Counted from the first letter of the stretch, positions 8,416 through 17,300 are shown. The stretch is 40,084 nucleotides of DNA from Candidatus Poribacteria bacterium (GCA_028818705.1 JAPPNJ010000176.1:1-40084), one strand, 5' to 3'. The notes: generated by a model not told the origin, from the sequence alone. A program made the numbers and translations.

Positions 8416-9240
8416 ATGGATCAGCAGTCCACTATACACGAATCCTCTGGTGGATTTTACCATTTAATCAAAATTCGGTTGCATCATGTGCTTTCCGAGG
8501 TGGGACGAGCCTTCACCCTGTTTTTTCAAACGCTTGTTCAAATTTTTCGTCCTCCATTCCAATTCGATCTCCTCGTTAAGCAGTTGTTGCTGATAGGTTT
8601 CAACTCTTTGGCTGTGGTTATTGTCTCAGGGTTCTTCACCGGGATGGTCTTGGGAGTTCAAGGCTACATTCAACTTAAGCCGTATGCTGTGGAAGGTTCG
8701 GTTGCAAGATTTGTCTGTGTTTCAGTGGTAAAGGAACTTGGTCCAATGATTACGGCATTTGTGCTTGCCGGACGAATCGGAGCCTCAATTACCGCTGAGC
8801 TTTCAACAATGAAGGTTACAGAACAAATTGACGCACTTGAGGTAATGGGGACGAATCCAGTCAAATATTTGGTTGTGCCTCGATTTCTCGCTTGTTCTAT
8901 GATGCTGCCGACACTCACTATATTTTCAACGTTTGCAGGTATCGCGGGCGGGTTTATCGCTGTTGTGACATTGTTTGATGTGAATGGCTCCTTTTTTCTT
9001 TTGGAGGTTCAGAAAAATCTTTTTGTGGGTAGTGTGCTGATTAGTTTAATTAAAGCTACCTCCTTTGGGATGGCGATTGCAGCAGTGGGATGTTACAAGG
9101 GTTTTAGTATCTCCTCGGCGGGTGGGGCAGAGGGCGTCGGTATCGCTACAACCGGTTCTGCTGTTATCTCGCTCATAGCGATTCTCGTCTTAGATTTCGT
9201 CTTGAATCATGTACTCTTTAATATCTTGGGTTTAATGTAA
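8416..9240 (+). CDS. mlaE: MlaE-family ABC transporter permease
   Basis: 274 aa inner-membrane permease of the Mla/MCE lipid transport class. Characteristic blocks are 'GFFTGMVLGVQGYIQL', 'VKELGPMITAFVLAGRIGAS', 'AELSTMKVTEQIDALEVMGT' and 'YLVVPRFLACSMMLPTLTIF'. Five or six hydrophobic segments can be seen after an N-terminal amphipathic region. It pairs with the downstream ATPase and MCE protein to move phospholipids between the membranes. The ATG is 9 bp after the dnaB stop with no clear Shine-Dalgarno, so it may be coupled to dnaB. Confidence 0.93.
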   Translation: MDQQSTIHESSGGFYHLIKIRLHHVLSEVGRAFTLFFQTLVQIFRPPFQFDLLVKQLLLIGFNSLAVVIVSGFFTGMVLGVQGYIQLKPYAVEGSVARFVCVSVVKELGPMITAFVLAGRIGASITAELSTMKVTEQIDALEVMGTNPVKYLVVPRFLACSMMLPTLTIFSTFAGIAGGFIAVVTLFDVNGSFFLLEVQKNLFVGSVLISLIKATSFGMAIAAVGCYKGFSISSAGGAEGVGIATTGSAVISLIAILVLDFVLNHVLFNILGLM

Positions 9241-9348
9241 TCTCCACAAATTCAAGCACGGTTTACACATCTGCGTGTAACATCTTAAAAAGATAGTGCT
9301 TACCTGCACTATTTATCCTCGTTTTAGGTCTGGAGTAGGACCAGCAGT

Positions 9349-10128
9349 ATGATTTCAGTTAGGAATATCAGCAAAAAATTTGGAGAGAATTACGTTTTAG
9401 ACGGGTTGAGCCTTGAGATTCCGCGCGGTGAAACAGTCGTAATTATGGGACAAAGTGGATCGGGGAAAAGTGTCTTACTCAAGATTATTACTGGACTGCT
9501 TGCTGCTGATTCCGGGGAGGTTTGGTTTGATGGGACAGAAATCTCGCATCTCGGAACCAAAGAGGTAAATATCATTCGTCGGAAAATTGGAATGCTTTTC
9601 CAATCTGCTGCCTTGTTTGATTCAATGACCGTTGCAGAGAATGTCGCCTTTATGCTTGATCAGCATACCGATCTTAGCAAACGGGAAATAAGCAAAATTG
9701 TTGATGAAAAACTTGGTCTTGTTGATTTAGATGGGGTTCAAGAGCTTCGTCCTGCTGAATTGAGTGGTGGTATGCGAAAACGTGTTGGACTCGCACGCGC
9801 ACTGGCGTGCAATCCAGAGGTTATTCTGTACGATGAGCCGACGACCGGACTTGATCCGGTTACATGCACCGAAATCAATCAACTCATCAGAGACCTGCAC
9901 GAGAAGTTAAAAGTCACTTCCGTTGTAGTGACACATGATATGCACAGTGCCTTTAGTGTTGCAACTCGGATGGCGATGATTCATGAAGGTAAGCAAATCG
10001 CATACGGAAGTCCCGAAGAAATTATAAACATCGACAATCCGATTTTGCAGCAATTCGTTCTATTTGGAGCACCAGACCAGATTCTCAACATGGAAAATCC
10101 GATTTTGAGAGAATATTTAGGGAGATAA
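9349..10128 (+). CDS. mlaF: MlaF-like ABC transporter ATPase
   Basis: 259 aa. Walker A 'GQSGSGKS' (34-41), Q-loop 'MLFQSAALFDSMTV', signature 'LSGGMRKRVGLARAL', Walker B 'VILYDEPTTGLDP' and the H-loop 'VVVTHDMHSA' are all intact. This is the energising subunit of the MlaE/MlaD system. GGAGTAGGA precedes the ATG. The C-terminal tail is unusual: 'INIDNPILQQF' is followed after a short spacer by 'LNMENPILREYLGR', an internal duplication of the final segment that normally occurs once. The stop is 1 bp from the mlaD start. Confidence 0.94.
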   Translation: MISVRNISKKFGENYVLDGLSLEIPRGETVVIMGQSGSGKSVLLKIITGLLAADSGEVWFDGTEISHLGTKEVNIIRRKIGMLFQSAALFDSMTVAENVAFMLDQHTDLSKREISKIVDEKLGLVDLDGVQELRPAELSGGMRKRVGLARALACNPEVILYDEPTTGLDPVTCTEINQLIRDLHEKLKVTSVVVTHDMHSAFSVATRMAMIHEGKQIAYGSPEEIINIDNPILQQFVLFGAPDQILNMENPILREYLGR

Positions 10129-10129
10129 A

Positions 10130-11692
10130 ATGAATTTTTGGACGGCGTCTGTGAAAGTCGGTGTGATGGTTCTAATAGCAATCGTATTCCTCACAATCCT
10201 TCTCACAAATGCTGAGAATTGGCCCTGGGCGACTGCTGGTGATGAGTTGACTTTCCAATTCCGCTCTGTTAATGGTCTCTATGTGGGTGCAGGTGTTTAC
10301 TTGTCTGGTGTGCCAATCGGTAAGGTAACCAGCATTGAGCTTCAGCCTGAGGCGAATAATGTGCGCATCGAGGCAAAAGTCAAGAATGCCTTTAAGTGGT
10401 TGCGGGAAGACTGTGGTGCCAGTATTTCTATGAACGGGTTCGTCGGTGAAATTTACATCGCCCTGGAAAACGGTCCCATGGGGAATCCGCTCCTAAAGCC
10501 AGCGAATCTGCCTATTGTCGGAAGGGATCCGGTTAATGCACTGGAGCTCCTTGAACAGACGAGTGCTGGTATGACGCAAGCTATTGAACTTACAACTGCT
10601 GCCAATGAAGTCCTACAGGCGAATCAAGAAGCGATTCAACTTGCCATCAAGGAAATTCGGGAGGTTGTTTCATTAACTGGGAAAACTATTGAAAAGTTAA
10701 GCATTGACTCTGAGGAGACAGTTAAGACGTTGACGCAGCTTGCACTGGAAAATGATAGGCGTTTTCAGCAAACACTCATCAAGGTGAATAACCTTATCAC
10801 GCAGTTGGAAGGTGATTCCCTCATGGTAAGTAGCCAAGTCAGTGACATTACAGGCGAACTCTTAAGACTGATTCATCACAATTCCCCGAAACTAAACACC
10901 ATTTTGACGGATGTGAGGGTAAGCACGTCACAATTCCGACAGATAGCAGAGGATTTAAGTGCCGACTTCAGTACACTAACTTCAGAGGTGTCTGCCCTTG
11001 TTTCACAGGGTAGCGATGCCATAAAAACAGGTGAAGCCAGCATTGCACCAATCCTGAAAGACTTACAATTAGCAACGAACGCGTTTGTGAGTCTTGAGGA
11101 AAACATCAATCGTCTTTTTGCAACAGTCAACGAGGGCGATGGTACGGTTGCACAGTTGCTGAACACACCAGAGCCGCTTGAGGATGCCCGCCGCACCTTG
11201 AAGAATGTTGATCAAACGATGGCAACTGTGACGAGGCTTTCCCAACAAACTGAAGAAAGCTTGAAGCAGTTTGATTTGCCGCAGGTTGGCTGGGATTATG
11301 AACTTCGCTATTTAAGTCTTGAGGAGCGACTCCATAATGAATTGGCATTTTTATTGTCCCCAGATACAAGGTCTCATTATAGATTTGGCATAGGTGTTCG
11401 AGACGAAAATATCCGATTTGAATTTCAGTACGCGTACAATGTGACAGATTTCTTCCGAGCGCGTGCCGGGTTCATGCGATCCAGAGTTGGTATGGGCTTT
11501 GATTTGTGGTTGTTGTCCGAACGCTTAGGTATTAGTTTAGAAGGCGTCGGATTGACGAGTGGACAACCGGAATTGAATACAGAATTAGCACTGCGCTTTT
11601 TTCGGTATGGGCAGTTCTTGATTGGTCTGGAAAACGTAACCGGCGAACGACGTTGGACCACAGGATTCCGATTTTTTGCCAGTGGATGGTAG
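10130..11692 (+). CDS. mlaD: Long MlaD-type MCE protein with helical stalk and beta-rich C-terminus
   Basis: 520 aa, much longer than E. coli MlaD (~183 aa). A single N-terminal membrane segment lies at ~8-24. The MCE domain follows (~36-115: 'FRSVNGLYVGAGVYLSGVPI', 'GKVTSIELQP', 'GFVGEIYIALENG'). A long stretch (~130-380) rich in Q/E/S/T and heptad-like hydrophobics is predicted helical or coiled-coil. From ~385 the sequence becomes beta-like, with alternating aromatic/charged residues ('IRFEFQYAYNVTDFFRARAG', 'ELALRFFRYGQFLIGLENV'), and ends in Trp. This architecture fits the 'long MlaD' with a C-terminal outer-membrane barrel described in Veillonella parvula; no mlaB, mlaC or mlaA is nearby. 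It would form or line a path for lipids across the periplasm. The beta-barrel assignment is by eye. Confidence 0.88.
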   Translation: MNFWTASVKVGVMVLIAIVFLTILLTNAENWPWATAGDELTFQFRSVNGLYVGAGVYLSGVPIGKVTSIELQPEANNVRIEAKVKNAFKWLREDCGASISMNGFVGEIYIALENGPMGNPLLKPANLPIVGRDPVNALELLEQTSAGMTQAIELTTAANEVLQANQEAIQLAIKEIREVVSLTGKTIEKLSIDSEETVKTLTQLALENDRRFQQTLIKVNNLITQLEGDSLMVSSQVSDITGELLRLIHHNSPKLNTILTDVRVSTSQFRQIAEDLSADFSTLTSEVSALVSQGSDAIKTGEASIAPILKDLQLATNAFVSLEENINRLFATVNEGDGTVAQLLNTPEPLEDARRTLKNVDQTMATVTRLSQQTEESLKQFDLPQVGWDYELRYLSLEERLHNELAFLLSPDTRSHYRFGIGVRDENIRFEFQYAYNVTDFFRARAGFMRSRVGMGFDLWLLSERLGISLEGVGLTSGQPELNTELALRFFRYGQFLIGLENVTGERRWTTGFRFFASGW

Positions 11693-11757
11693 CGTTGACA
11701 AAGGTACTTCTGTAGTTGAAACCCGCACCTGTAAGGGTAGGATTGGTAACATTAGAG

Positions 11758-13119
11758 ATGGCACGAGAGAAACGCAGGTTTGTCTGTCAAGAGTGTGGAT
11801 ATACAACACCAAGATCGCTTGGACGGTGTCCAACATGTCAAAGTTGGCAGAGTTTCGCCGAAGAGATAGAGGAACTTACCACATCTTCAAAACAGCGTGG
11901 TATCGGACAAATCTCTCGTGCCCCTGAACCCATCTCGCAGATTACGGCGACCGATGTAGAACGTCACCTAACGGGAATGACAGAGTTTGACAGAGTACTC
12001 GGCGGCGGAATCGTACCCGGTTCCGTGGTCCTTATCGGTGGCGACCCAGGAATAGGTAAGTCTACGCTGCTCCTACAAGCGAGCGACGCATTGAGTCGGA
12101 ACTATGGAGACATTCTTTATGTCTCTGGTGAAGAGTCCGTTAGTCAAACAAAACTGCGAGCAACCCGTCTCGGTGTTGTTTCTGATACGCTCTATGTGTT
12201 GTGTGAAAATAACTTGGAGCAAATTGAAAAACATATTGAGACACTTCAGCCAAAGGTTGTCATTGTTGATTCTATCCAGGCAGTCTATCTATCGAGTATT
12301 CAATCTGCGCCTGGAAGTGTCACCCAAATTCGGGAGTGTACAGGACGCCTCTTGATTTATGCAAAAAACCGAAATGTTCCAGTATTCCTCGTCGGACATG
12401 TCACGAAAGATGGGACACTCGCAGGTCCTCGTATTTTAGAACACATGGTGGATACGGTCCTCTATTTTGAGGGAGAACAGCATCATATCTACCGGGTTCT
12501 ACGTGCAATTAAAAATCGGTTTGGCTCAACGAACGAGATCGGGATCTTTGAAATGCAAAATAGAGGGCTTGTAGATGTGATGAACCCGTCTGAGCTCTTT
12601 TTAAGCAACAGAGAGGAAGAGGTAGCAGGCTCTATTGTAGTTTCAAGCATGGAAGGCACTCGTCCGTTGCTTATGGAGGTACAGGCACTCGTTGTGCCTA
12701 CCAATTATGGGAATCCACGCAACACGGCGACAGGCGTGGATCGACACCGAATCTCACTGCTCATTGCTGTCCTCAATAAGCGTGTAGGTATTGATGTCGG
12801 AGGTGCTGATGTTTTTGTTAACATTACGGGTGGGCTGCGTGTTGCTGAACCCGGTATTGATCTCGGGGTGCTAATGGCAATAGCCTCAAGTTATCGCGAG
12901 ATTTCTGTCGATCGACGGACCGTTATGGTTGGGGAGGTTGGACTCGGCGGCGAGATTAGACCCGTAACACATGTCGAAAGGCGCATTCGAGAGGCTGCAA
13001 AGTTGGGTTTCAAACGTGCTATCTTCCCTGAATACAACCGTAAAGGATTAAAAATTGAGGAAAATATTGAGCTGGTAGGTGTTAAGGACGTATATGATAG
13101 TCTAAGTGCCTTGTTATGA
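11758..13119 (+). CDS. radA: DNA repair/recombination protein RadA (Sms)
   Basis: 453 aa from the ATG at 11758, which gives the family start 'MAREKRRFVCQECGY'; the frame is open to a TTG 42 bp upstream. The order is a zinc finger with C10, C13, C24 and C27, then a RecA-like ATPase with Walker A 'GDPGIGKS', Walker B 'VVIVDSIQAVY', the RadA-specific 'KNRFGSTNEIG', and a C-terminal Lon-protease-like domain ('VGLGGEIRPVTHVERRIREA'). RadA is a DnaB-like helicase that promotes branch migration in recombination. It follows mlaD by 65 bp. No strong Shine-Dalgarno is seen. Placement ahead of the PIN-TRAM and ispD genes matches the Firmicutes-type order. Confidence 0.95.
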   Translation: MAREKRRFVCQECGYTTPRSLGRCPTCQSWQSFAEEIEELTTSSKQRGIGQISRAPEPISQITATDVERHLTGMTEFDRVLGGGIVPGSVVLIGGDPGIGKSTLLLQASDALSRNYGDILYVSGEESVSQTKLRATRLGVVSDTLYVLCENNLEQIEKHIETLQPKVVIVDSIQAVYLSSIQSAPGSVTQIRECTGRLLIYAKNRNVPVFLVGHVTKDGTLAGPRILEHMVDTVLYFEGEQHHIYRVLRAIKNRFGSTNEIGIFEMQNRGLVDVMNPSELFLSNREEEVAGSIVVSSMEGTRPLLMEVQALVVPTNYGNPRNTATGVDRHRISLLIAVLNKRVGIDVGGADVFVNITGGLRVAEPGIDLGVLMAIASSYREISVDRRTVMVGEVGLGGEIRPVTHVERRIREAAKLGFKRAIFPEYNRKGLKIEENIELVGVKDVYDSLSALL

Positions 13120-13138
13120 TACTATTAGATAATTCGGG

Positions 13139-13296
13139 TTGCCACTTTTCATAATCATGTTTTCCCTTGATTTATTTTTTCTGCTACGTTATCCTAACTA
13201 TGTTAGAATATCATAATTAATAAATCCTTTTAAACTATATGATTATCCTAACACAGTTTCTCACGGTTTAGTTCGCATCGTTTCGCTAAGTGGCAA
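13139..13296. repeat. Inverted-repeat-bounded segment, possible MITE-like element
   Basis: The ends are a 9-bp perfect inverted repeat (TTGCCACTT/AAGTGGCAA). The right end reads, reversed, TAACCTAAATTGCCA, almost identical to the left end of the element at 17981-18136 (TAACCTAAGTTGCCA). No ORF is inside. Target-site duplications are not evident. Confidence 0.4.
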
Positions 13297-13331
13297 TTTA
13301 GGTTAGTGAATAAAACTTGTAGTCACATATG

Positions 13332-13394
13332 TAAACATCGTCGTTTAGATTATTAAGTAAAGGTTGTAATCGTAAAATCTAAACATCGTCGTTT
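13332..13394. repeat. 15-bp direct repeat before the PIN-TRAM gene
   Basis: TAAACATCGTCGTTT at 13332-13346 and 13380-13394, 48 bp apart, 54-116 bp upstream of the GTG start. It could be a pair of operator sites or a duplicated piece of a mobile repeat. Confidence 0.45.
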
Positions 13395-13447
13395 TTGAAT
13401 CAATGGGTGTTCTTACAAAGTGTGTTCGTATATTATAGGAGCAGTGC

Positions 13448-14572
13448 GTGGACCGAGAGGTCTTGTCGGCGCGTCAGGATATAGCGCCCGCAAGAAACTG
13501 GATTCTTTTTCCCTTTATCAAAACGCGCACGGTAGAGAAAATGAAAATTTGGAGCATTCGTCTTTCTTTTATCATCGCGAGCGCAGCGATATGCTACATC
13601 GTCTACGATGGTGATTTATTCGTTGTACTTGCTGCGTTCGTCATGGCACTTCTGTTGGTAGGTGCAGAATTTTGTCTGCACCTATCCAGCATCCGTGGCA
13701 TTGTGGCGAGTCTAATAGGGTTTTCTGTCGGTTTGTTGGTTTCCTTTGGTGTCTTGGCGCTCTTTTCACAATCGCACCGTAGTTTGACTATAGTGCTTGT
13801 GCTCAGCTTTGGTTATGTCGGTATGATGAGTGGTTACTATCTTGCTACAACCTTCAGTTTCACCGAATTACTGAGATCCAATGGAGCTGTCCGACCTGGC
13901 GAGTCGCGCACAGCTCAAGTTGCAAGTAACTTAAAAATTTTGGACACAAGTGTTATCATTGATGGTAGAATTCTTGAGATCTGTCAAACGAAATTTATTG
14001 AAGGCACACTTGTTATTCCAAGATTTGTTCTCAACGAGCTGCAACGTATTGCGGATTCAACTGATTCGCTACGACGAAATAAAGGGCGGCGCGGTTTTGA
14101 TATCCTCCGAGCACTTCAAAATAATCCAGCGATTGTTGTTGAGATTACAGAGGAGGATGTACCGAACCTTTCAGAAGTTGACGCTAAGTTAGTCCATCTT
14201 GCCCAGGAGCGAGACGCTACAATTGTAACCAACGATCTAAACCTCAACAAAGTCGCCGAGTTGCAAAGTGTGAAGGTACTTAATATCAATGAATTGTCAA
14301 ATGCAGTCCGTCCCGTTGTTATTGCTGGTGAGGTGATTCAGGTGTTTCTTCTTAAAGAAGGTAAGGAATCTAATCAGGGCGTTGGTTACCTTGATGACGG
14401 CACTATGGTTATCGTTGAGGATGGGAAACCGTACATCGGTAAGACGCTTAACGTTGAAGTCACGCAGATGCTACGAACGAGCGCGGGGCAGATGATCTTC
14501 ACTCGTATAAAAACAGATGAAATGGACATTGATGAGGAGCCAGGTTTGCACCCTTATTCCCGCAGCTGGTAA
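13448..14572 (+). CDS. Membrane-anchored PIN-TRAM domain protein (YacL-like)
   Basis: 374 aa with a GTG start supported by AGGAG at 13437-13441 (6-nt spacer); an ATG at 13541 would remove 31 residues. The N-terminal half has about four hydrophobic segments (~36-150). A PIN nuclease-like domain follows (~165-290) with the acidic residues in place: 'ILDTSVIIDGRI', 'LNELQRIAD', 'DAKLVHLA' and 'TNDLNLNKVA'. A TRAM RNA-binding domain lies at ~305-365 ('KEGKESNQGVGYLDDGTMVI', 'GKTLNVEVT'). This matches Bacillus YacL, a membrane protein thought to act on RNA. The 3' end overlaps ispD by 41 bp, so the two are coupled. Confidence 0.9.
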   Translation: MDREVLSARQDIAPARNWILFPFIKTRTVEKMKIWSIRLSFIIASAAICYIVYDGDLFVVLAAFVMALLLVGAEFCLHLSSIRGIVASLIGFSVGLLVSFGVLALFSQSHRSLTIVLVLSFGYVGMMSGYYLATTFSFTELLRSNGAVRPGESRTAQVASNLKILDTSVIIDGRILEICQTKFIEGTLVIPRFVLNELQRIADSTDSLRRNKGRRGFDILRALQNNPAIVVEITEEDVPNLSEVDAKLVHLAQERDATIVTNDLNLNKVAELQSVKVLNINELSNAVRPVVIAGEVIQVFLLKEGKESNQGVGYLDDGTMVIVEDGKPYIGKTLNVEVTQMLRTSAGQMIFTRIKTDEMDIDEEPGLHPYSRSW

Positions 14573-15233
14573 GGGGCACCGCATGAGGCATTCGGTTAAA
14601 AAGCCGTACTTAAAGTTGGGACAGAAACCAATTTTGGCACATACCATTCAACGGTTTGAGCAAAACAGTGCTGTGGATGCAATTTTTGTGATCGTTGACG
14701 AAGCCGACTTCAGCGAATGCCACACTACTGTGTTGGATCCGTATCCATCTAAAAAAGTGCAGGCACTTGTAGCAGGTGGAGAGACGCGTCAAGCATCTGT
14801 CCAAAACGGTATACATGCGCTCTCAGCAGATGTTGATTTTGTGATTGTCCACGATGGCGTACGTCCTTTTGTGACGGATGAAATAATCTTCGCGTGTCTC
14901 ACAGCCGCGGACGAGTATGGTGCTGCTGTCGCAGCGGTACCCGTGAAAGATACAATTAAAATAGCGAATAAAGACTGTTTCGTTCTCGAAACACCCGTGC
15001 GGGAACAACTCTGGGCAGTGCAAACACCTCAAGTCTTTCGCAAATCGTTGTTAGAAGAAGCGCATCAGATCGCACAGCAGCGTCAACTTATAGCCACTGA
15101 TGACGCTGCGCTTGTTGAGCAACTCGGTTTTCCTGTCAAGTTAGTACACGGCAATTATGCGAATTTAAAAATAACGACGCAAGTAGATTTGCGAATCGCA
15201 GAGGCACTCCTTGAAAATCAGGCATTTGAATAG
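14532..15233 (+). CDS. ispD: 2-C-methyl-D-erythritol 4-phosphate cytidylyltransferase
   Basis: 233 aa from the ATG at 14532, just before the family motif 'LIPAAGKGHRM'; an ATG 15 bp upstream is also possible. Catalytic and binding blocks are present: 'KKPYLKLGQKPILAHTI', 'VAGGETRQASVQNGI', 'VIVHDGVRPFVTDEII' (the usual HDGAR is HDGVR), 'AAVPVKDTIK' and 'LWAVQTPQVF'. It transfers CMP to MEP, the third step of the non-mevalonate isoprenoid pathway. It overlaps the upstream gene and is followed by ispF after ~105 bp, the normal pairing. Length is typical. Confidence 0.94.
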   Translation: MRSQVCTLIPAAGKGHRMRHSVKKPYLKLGQKPILAHTIQRFEQNSAVDAIFVIVDEADFSECHTTVLDPYPSKKVQALVAGGETRQASVQNGIHALSADVDFVIVHDGVRPFVTDEIIFACLTAADEYGAAVAAVPVKDTIKIANKDCFVLETPVREQLWAVQTPQVFRKSLLEEAHQIAQQRQLIATDDAALVEQLGFPVKLVHGNYANLKITTQVDLRIAEALLENQAFE

Positions 15234-15337
15234 GATTCTTGCCTAAATGTCTGTTGGCTAACGATGATCCGAATATAGTGATTACTCTGCAAAACCGTAG
15301 AGTTAAACGATAGATGCTGTCGTTAGAACGGAAAAAT

Positions 15338-15811
15338 ATGCGGGTAGGTATTGGTTACGATATTCATCGGTTGGTCGCGAATCGAAAACTGATTTTGGGT
15401 GGCGTTGAGATTTCATATCATTTAGGTCTGTTGGGGCATTCAGATGCCGATGTCTTGACACATGCAATCATAGATGCTATCTTAGGAGCAGCAACACTCG
15501 GTGATATCGGCACGCATTTTCCAGATACAGATGCTCGTTATGAAGGTATGGACAGTCTTATTTTTTTGCGTGATATTATCGCGAAAGTGAGCTCGCGCGG
15601 TTACCGAATCGAAAATATAGACAGCACGGTTATCGCCCAGCGTCCGAAATTAGCACCTTATATCTCAGAAATCCGCGCGAGGCTTGCTGAAACGCTTGAT
15701 ATCACCGTAGAACAGATAAACGTTAAGGCAACCACAGCTGAAGAATTAGGCGTTGTTGGTGAAGGTAAAGCGATTGTCGCGCATGCTGTTGTTTGTCTTT
15801 CTCGGCTATAA
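15338..15811 (+). CDS. ispF: 2-C-methyl-D-erythritol 2,4-cyclodiphosphate synthase
   Basis: 157 aa from the ATG at 15338, giving the canonical 'MRVGIGYDIHRL'; an in-frame ATG 24 bp upstream adds eight atypical residues. The zinc ligands D8, H10 and H42 are present ('GYDIH', 'LGHSDADVLTHAIIDA'). 'GDIGTHFPDTD' and the C-terminal 'INVKATTAEELGVVGEG' complete the family signature. It makes MEcPP from CDP-ME 2-phosphate. No Shine-Dalgarno is strong here. It belongs with ispD and cysS in one transcription unit. Confidence 0.95.
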   Translation: MRVGIGYDIHRLVANRKLILGGVEISYHLGLLGHSDADVLTHAIIDAILGAATLGDIGTHFPDTDARYEGMDSLIFLRDIIAKVSSRGYRIENIDSTVIAQRPKLAPYISEIRARLAETLDITVEQINVKATTAEELGVVGEGKAIVAHAVVCLSRL

Positions 15812-15854
15812 TTTTTTTTGTGATCAATGTCAAGAGGAGTCGAAAATCTAAAAA

Positions 15855-17279
15855 ATGGGTATCCAAATCTATAACTCGCTGAGCCGGCAATTGGAGGACT
15901 TTGTACCGCTAAACCCCGAACAGGTGTCGATTTACAGTTGCGGACCGACGGTTTACGATTACATCCACATGGGCAATGCACGTACCGCGTTGGTGACAGA
16001 TATTATTCGACGCTATTTGGAGTATAGAGGGCATACCGTCAAACTCGTTCAAAATTTGACAGATATTGATGACAAGATTATCAATCGTGCAGCAGAACTG
16101 GGTATCACCGCGAAGCAGTTGGCGTATGAGAACGGTGAAGCGTTCTTTGAAGATTCACAGCGTCTTGGTATTCATCCTGCTGATGTTCACCCGAAAGCAA
16201 CTGACCACATTCCAGAGATGATAAGCCTAATTCAGACACTGCTCGAAAAGAAGGCAGCTTATATCATTGATGGAAGTGTCTATTATCGGGTGAATCGATT
16301 CGCTGCGTATGGCAAGCTTTCCAATCGAAAACCGGAGGACCTACTCGCTGGTGCTCGCGTTGAAATTGATGAGCGAAAGGAAGACCCGCGCGATTTTGAT
16401 CTGTGGAAAGCCGCTAAACCCGGTGAACCTTCTTGGCAGAGTCCTTGGGGAGAAGGAAGACCAGGGTGGCATATAGAATGCTCTGCTATGGCTATGAAGC
16501 ATCTCGGCACGACACTGGACATCCATGTGGGTGGTGAAGATTTGCGGTTTCCACACCATGAAAACGAAATCGCACAGAGCGAGATGGCGACTGGATGTAC
16601 TTTCGCACGTTATTGGGTACACATCGCCTTTCTAAATATTGACGGTAGGCGCATGGGAAAATCCGAGCAGAACTTTATTCTGCTACGAGACGCACTGGAC
16701 AATTATCCTACCGAGGTAATTCGCCACTTCCTAATTTCGGCACATTATCGACATCCCCTTGACTATAATCGCGAGAGTTTGATGAAATCCGATGGTGCTT
16801 TCAGGCGTTTGAGCAATTGTTTGGACACACTGAAAAAATATGATGGGCAGGAGGAGGGCGATACAGCGACTTCTCCGCTTCAACACGCAATACAGGAGAT
16901 GAGGTCGCAATTTACCGCTGCGATGGATACAGATTTCAACACAGCGCAGGCACTCGGTGCTATTTTCACCCTTGTTAGTAAGGTAAACAGATCCCTCAGT
17001 GCTCCTAATGAAACTCCTCCACTTGTTCTCGCACAAGCATATCGCGCCTTGACTGAAACTTGCCAAGTACTCGGTATTTATGATACCGAAGCGCGCAATA
17101 GCGATGGCGACAATGTAGAGCAGCGCGACCATCTGATTAATTTCCTCTTAGAAATACGGCAGGATGCCCGAAGTCGCAAAGATTGGGACACGTCCGATAA
17201 AATTCGGGACCGGCTTAAACAACTCAATATTGAAATCCAAGACACCCGTGAGGGTGCAACATGGAAAATTGTATCTTAA
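15855..17279 (+). CDS. cysS: Cysteinyl-tRNA synthetase
   Basis: 474 aa. The class I catalytic core starts 'YSCGPTVYDYIHMGNARTAL' (Cys29 binds zinc; HMGN is the HIGH-type motif). Other zinc ligands lie in 'WHIECSAMA' and 'FPHHENEIAQSE', and the KMSKS-type loop reads 'RMGKSEQN' near residue 266. A DALR anticodon domain and C-terminal helix bundle follow. It charges tRNA-Cys. AGGAG lies at 15835-15839, an unusually long 15 nt from the ATG, but in-frame upstream codons include a stop, so no earlier start exists. The gene closes the co-directional block that starts at rpsF. Confidence 0.96.
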   Translation: MGIQIYNSLSRQLEDFVPLNPEQVSIYSCGPTVYDYIHMGNARTALVTDIIRRYLEYRGHTVKLVQNLTDIDDKIINRAAELGITAKQLAYENGEAFFEDSQRLGIHPADVHPKATDHIPEMISLIQTLLEKKAAYIIDGSVYYRVNRFAAYGKLSNRKPEDLLAGARVEIDERKEDPRDFDLWKAAKPGEPSWQSPWGEGRPGWHIECSAMAMKHLGTTLDIHVGGEDLRFPHHENEIAQSEMATGCTFARYWVHIAFLNIDGRRMGKSEQNFILLRDALDNYPTEVIRHFLISAHYRHPLDYNRESLMKSDGAFRRLSNCLDTLKKYDGQEEGDTATSPLQHAIQEMRSQFTAAMDTDFNTAQALGAIFTLVSKVNRSLSAPNETPPLVLAQAYRALTETCQVLGIYDTEARNSDGDNVEQRDHLINFLLEIRQDARSRKDWDTSDKIRDRLKQLNIEIQDTREGATWKIVS

Positions 17280-17300
17280 CCAGAGGCGTTCTGTAGCGCG

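Larger units (their letters stand above)
13120..13447. other. 328-bp repeat-rich gap in the position of disA
   Basis: No coding region is seen. An inverted repeat, TTGCCACTT (13139-13147) and AAGTGGCAA (13288-13296), brackets most of it; TTATCCTAAC occurs twice; and TAAACATCGTCGTTT is directly repeated at 13332-13346 and 13380-13394. The sequence is strikingly AT-rich next to the flanking genes. In Bacillus-type clusters the disA gene sits at this position. Confidence 0.6.
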
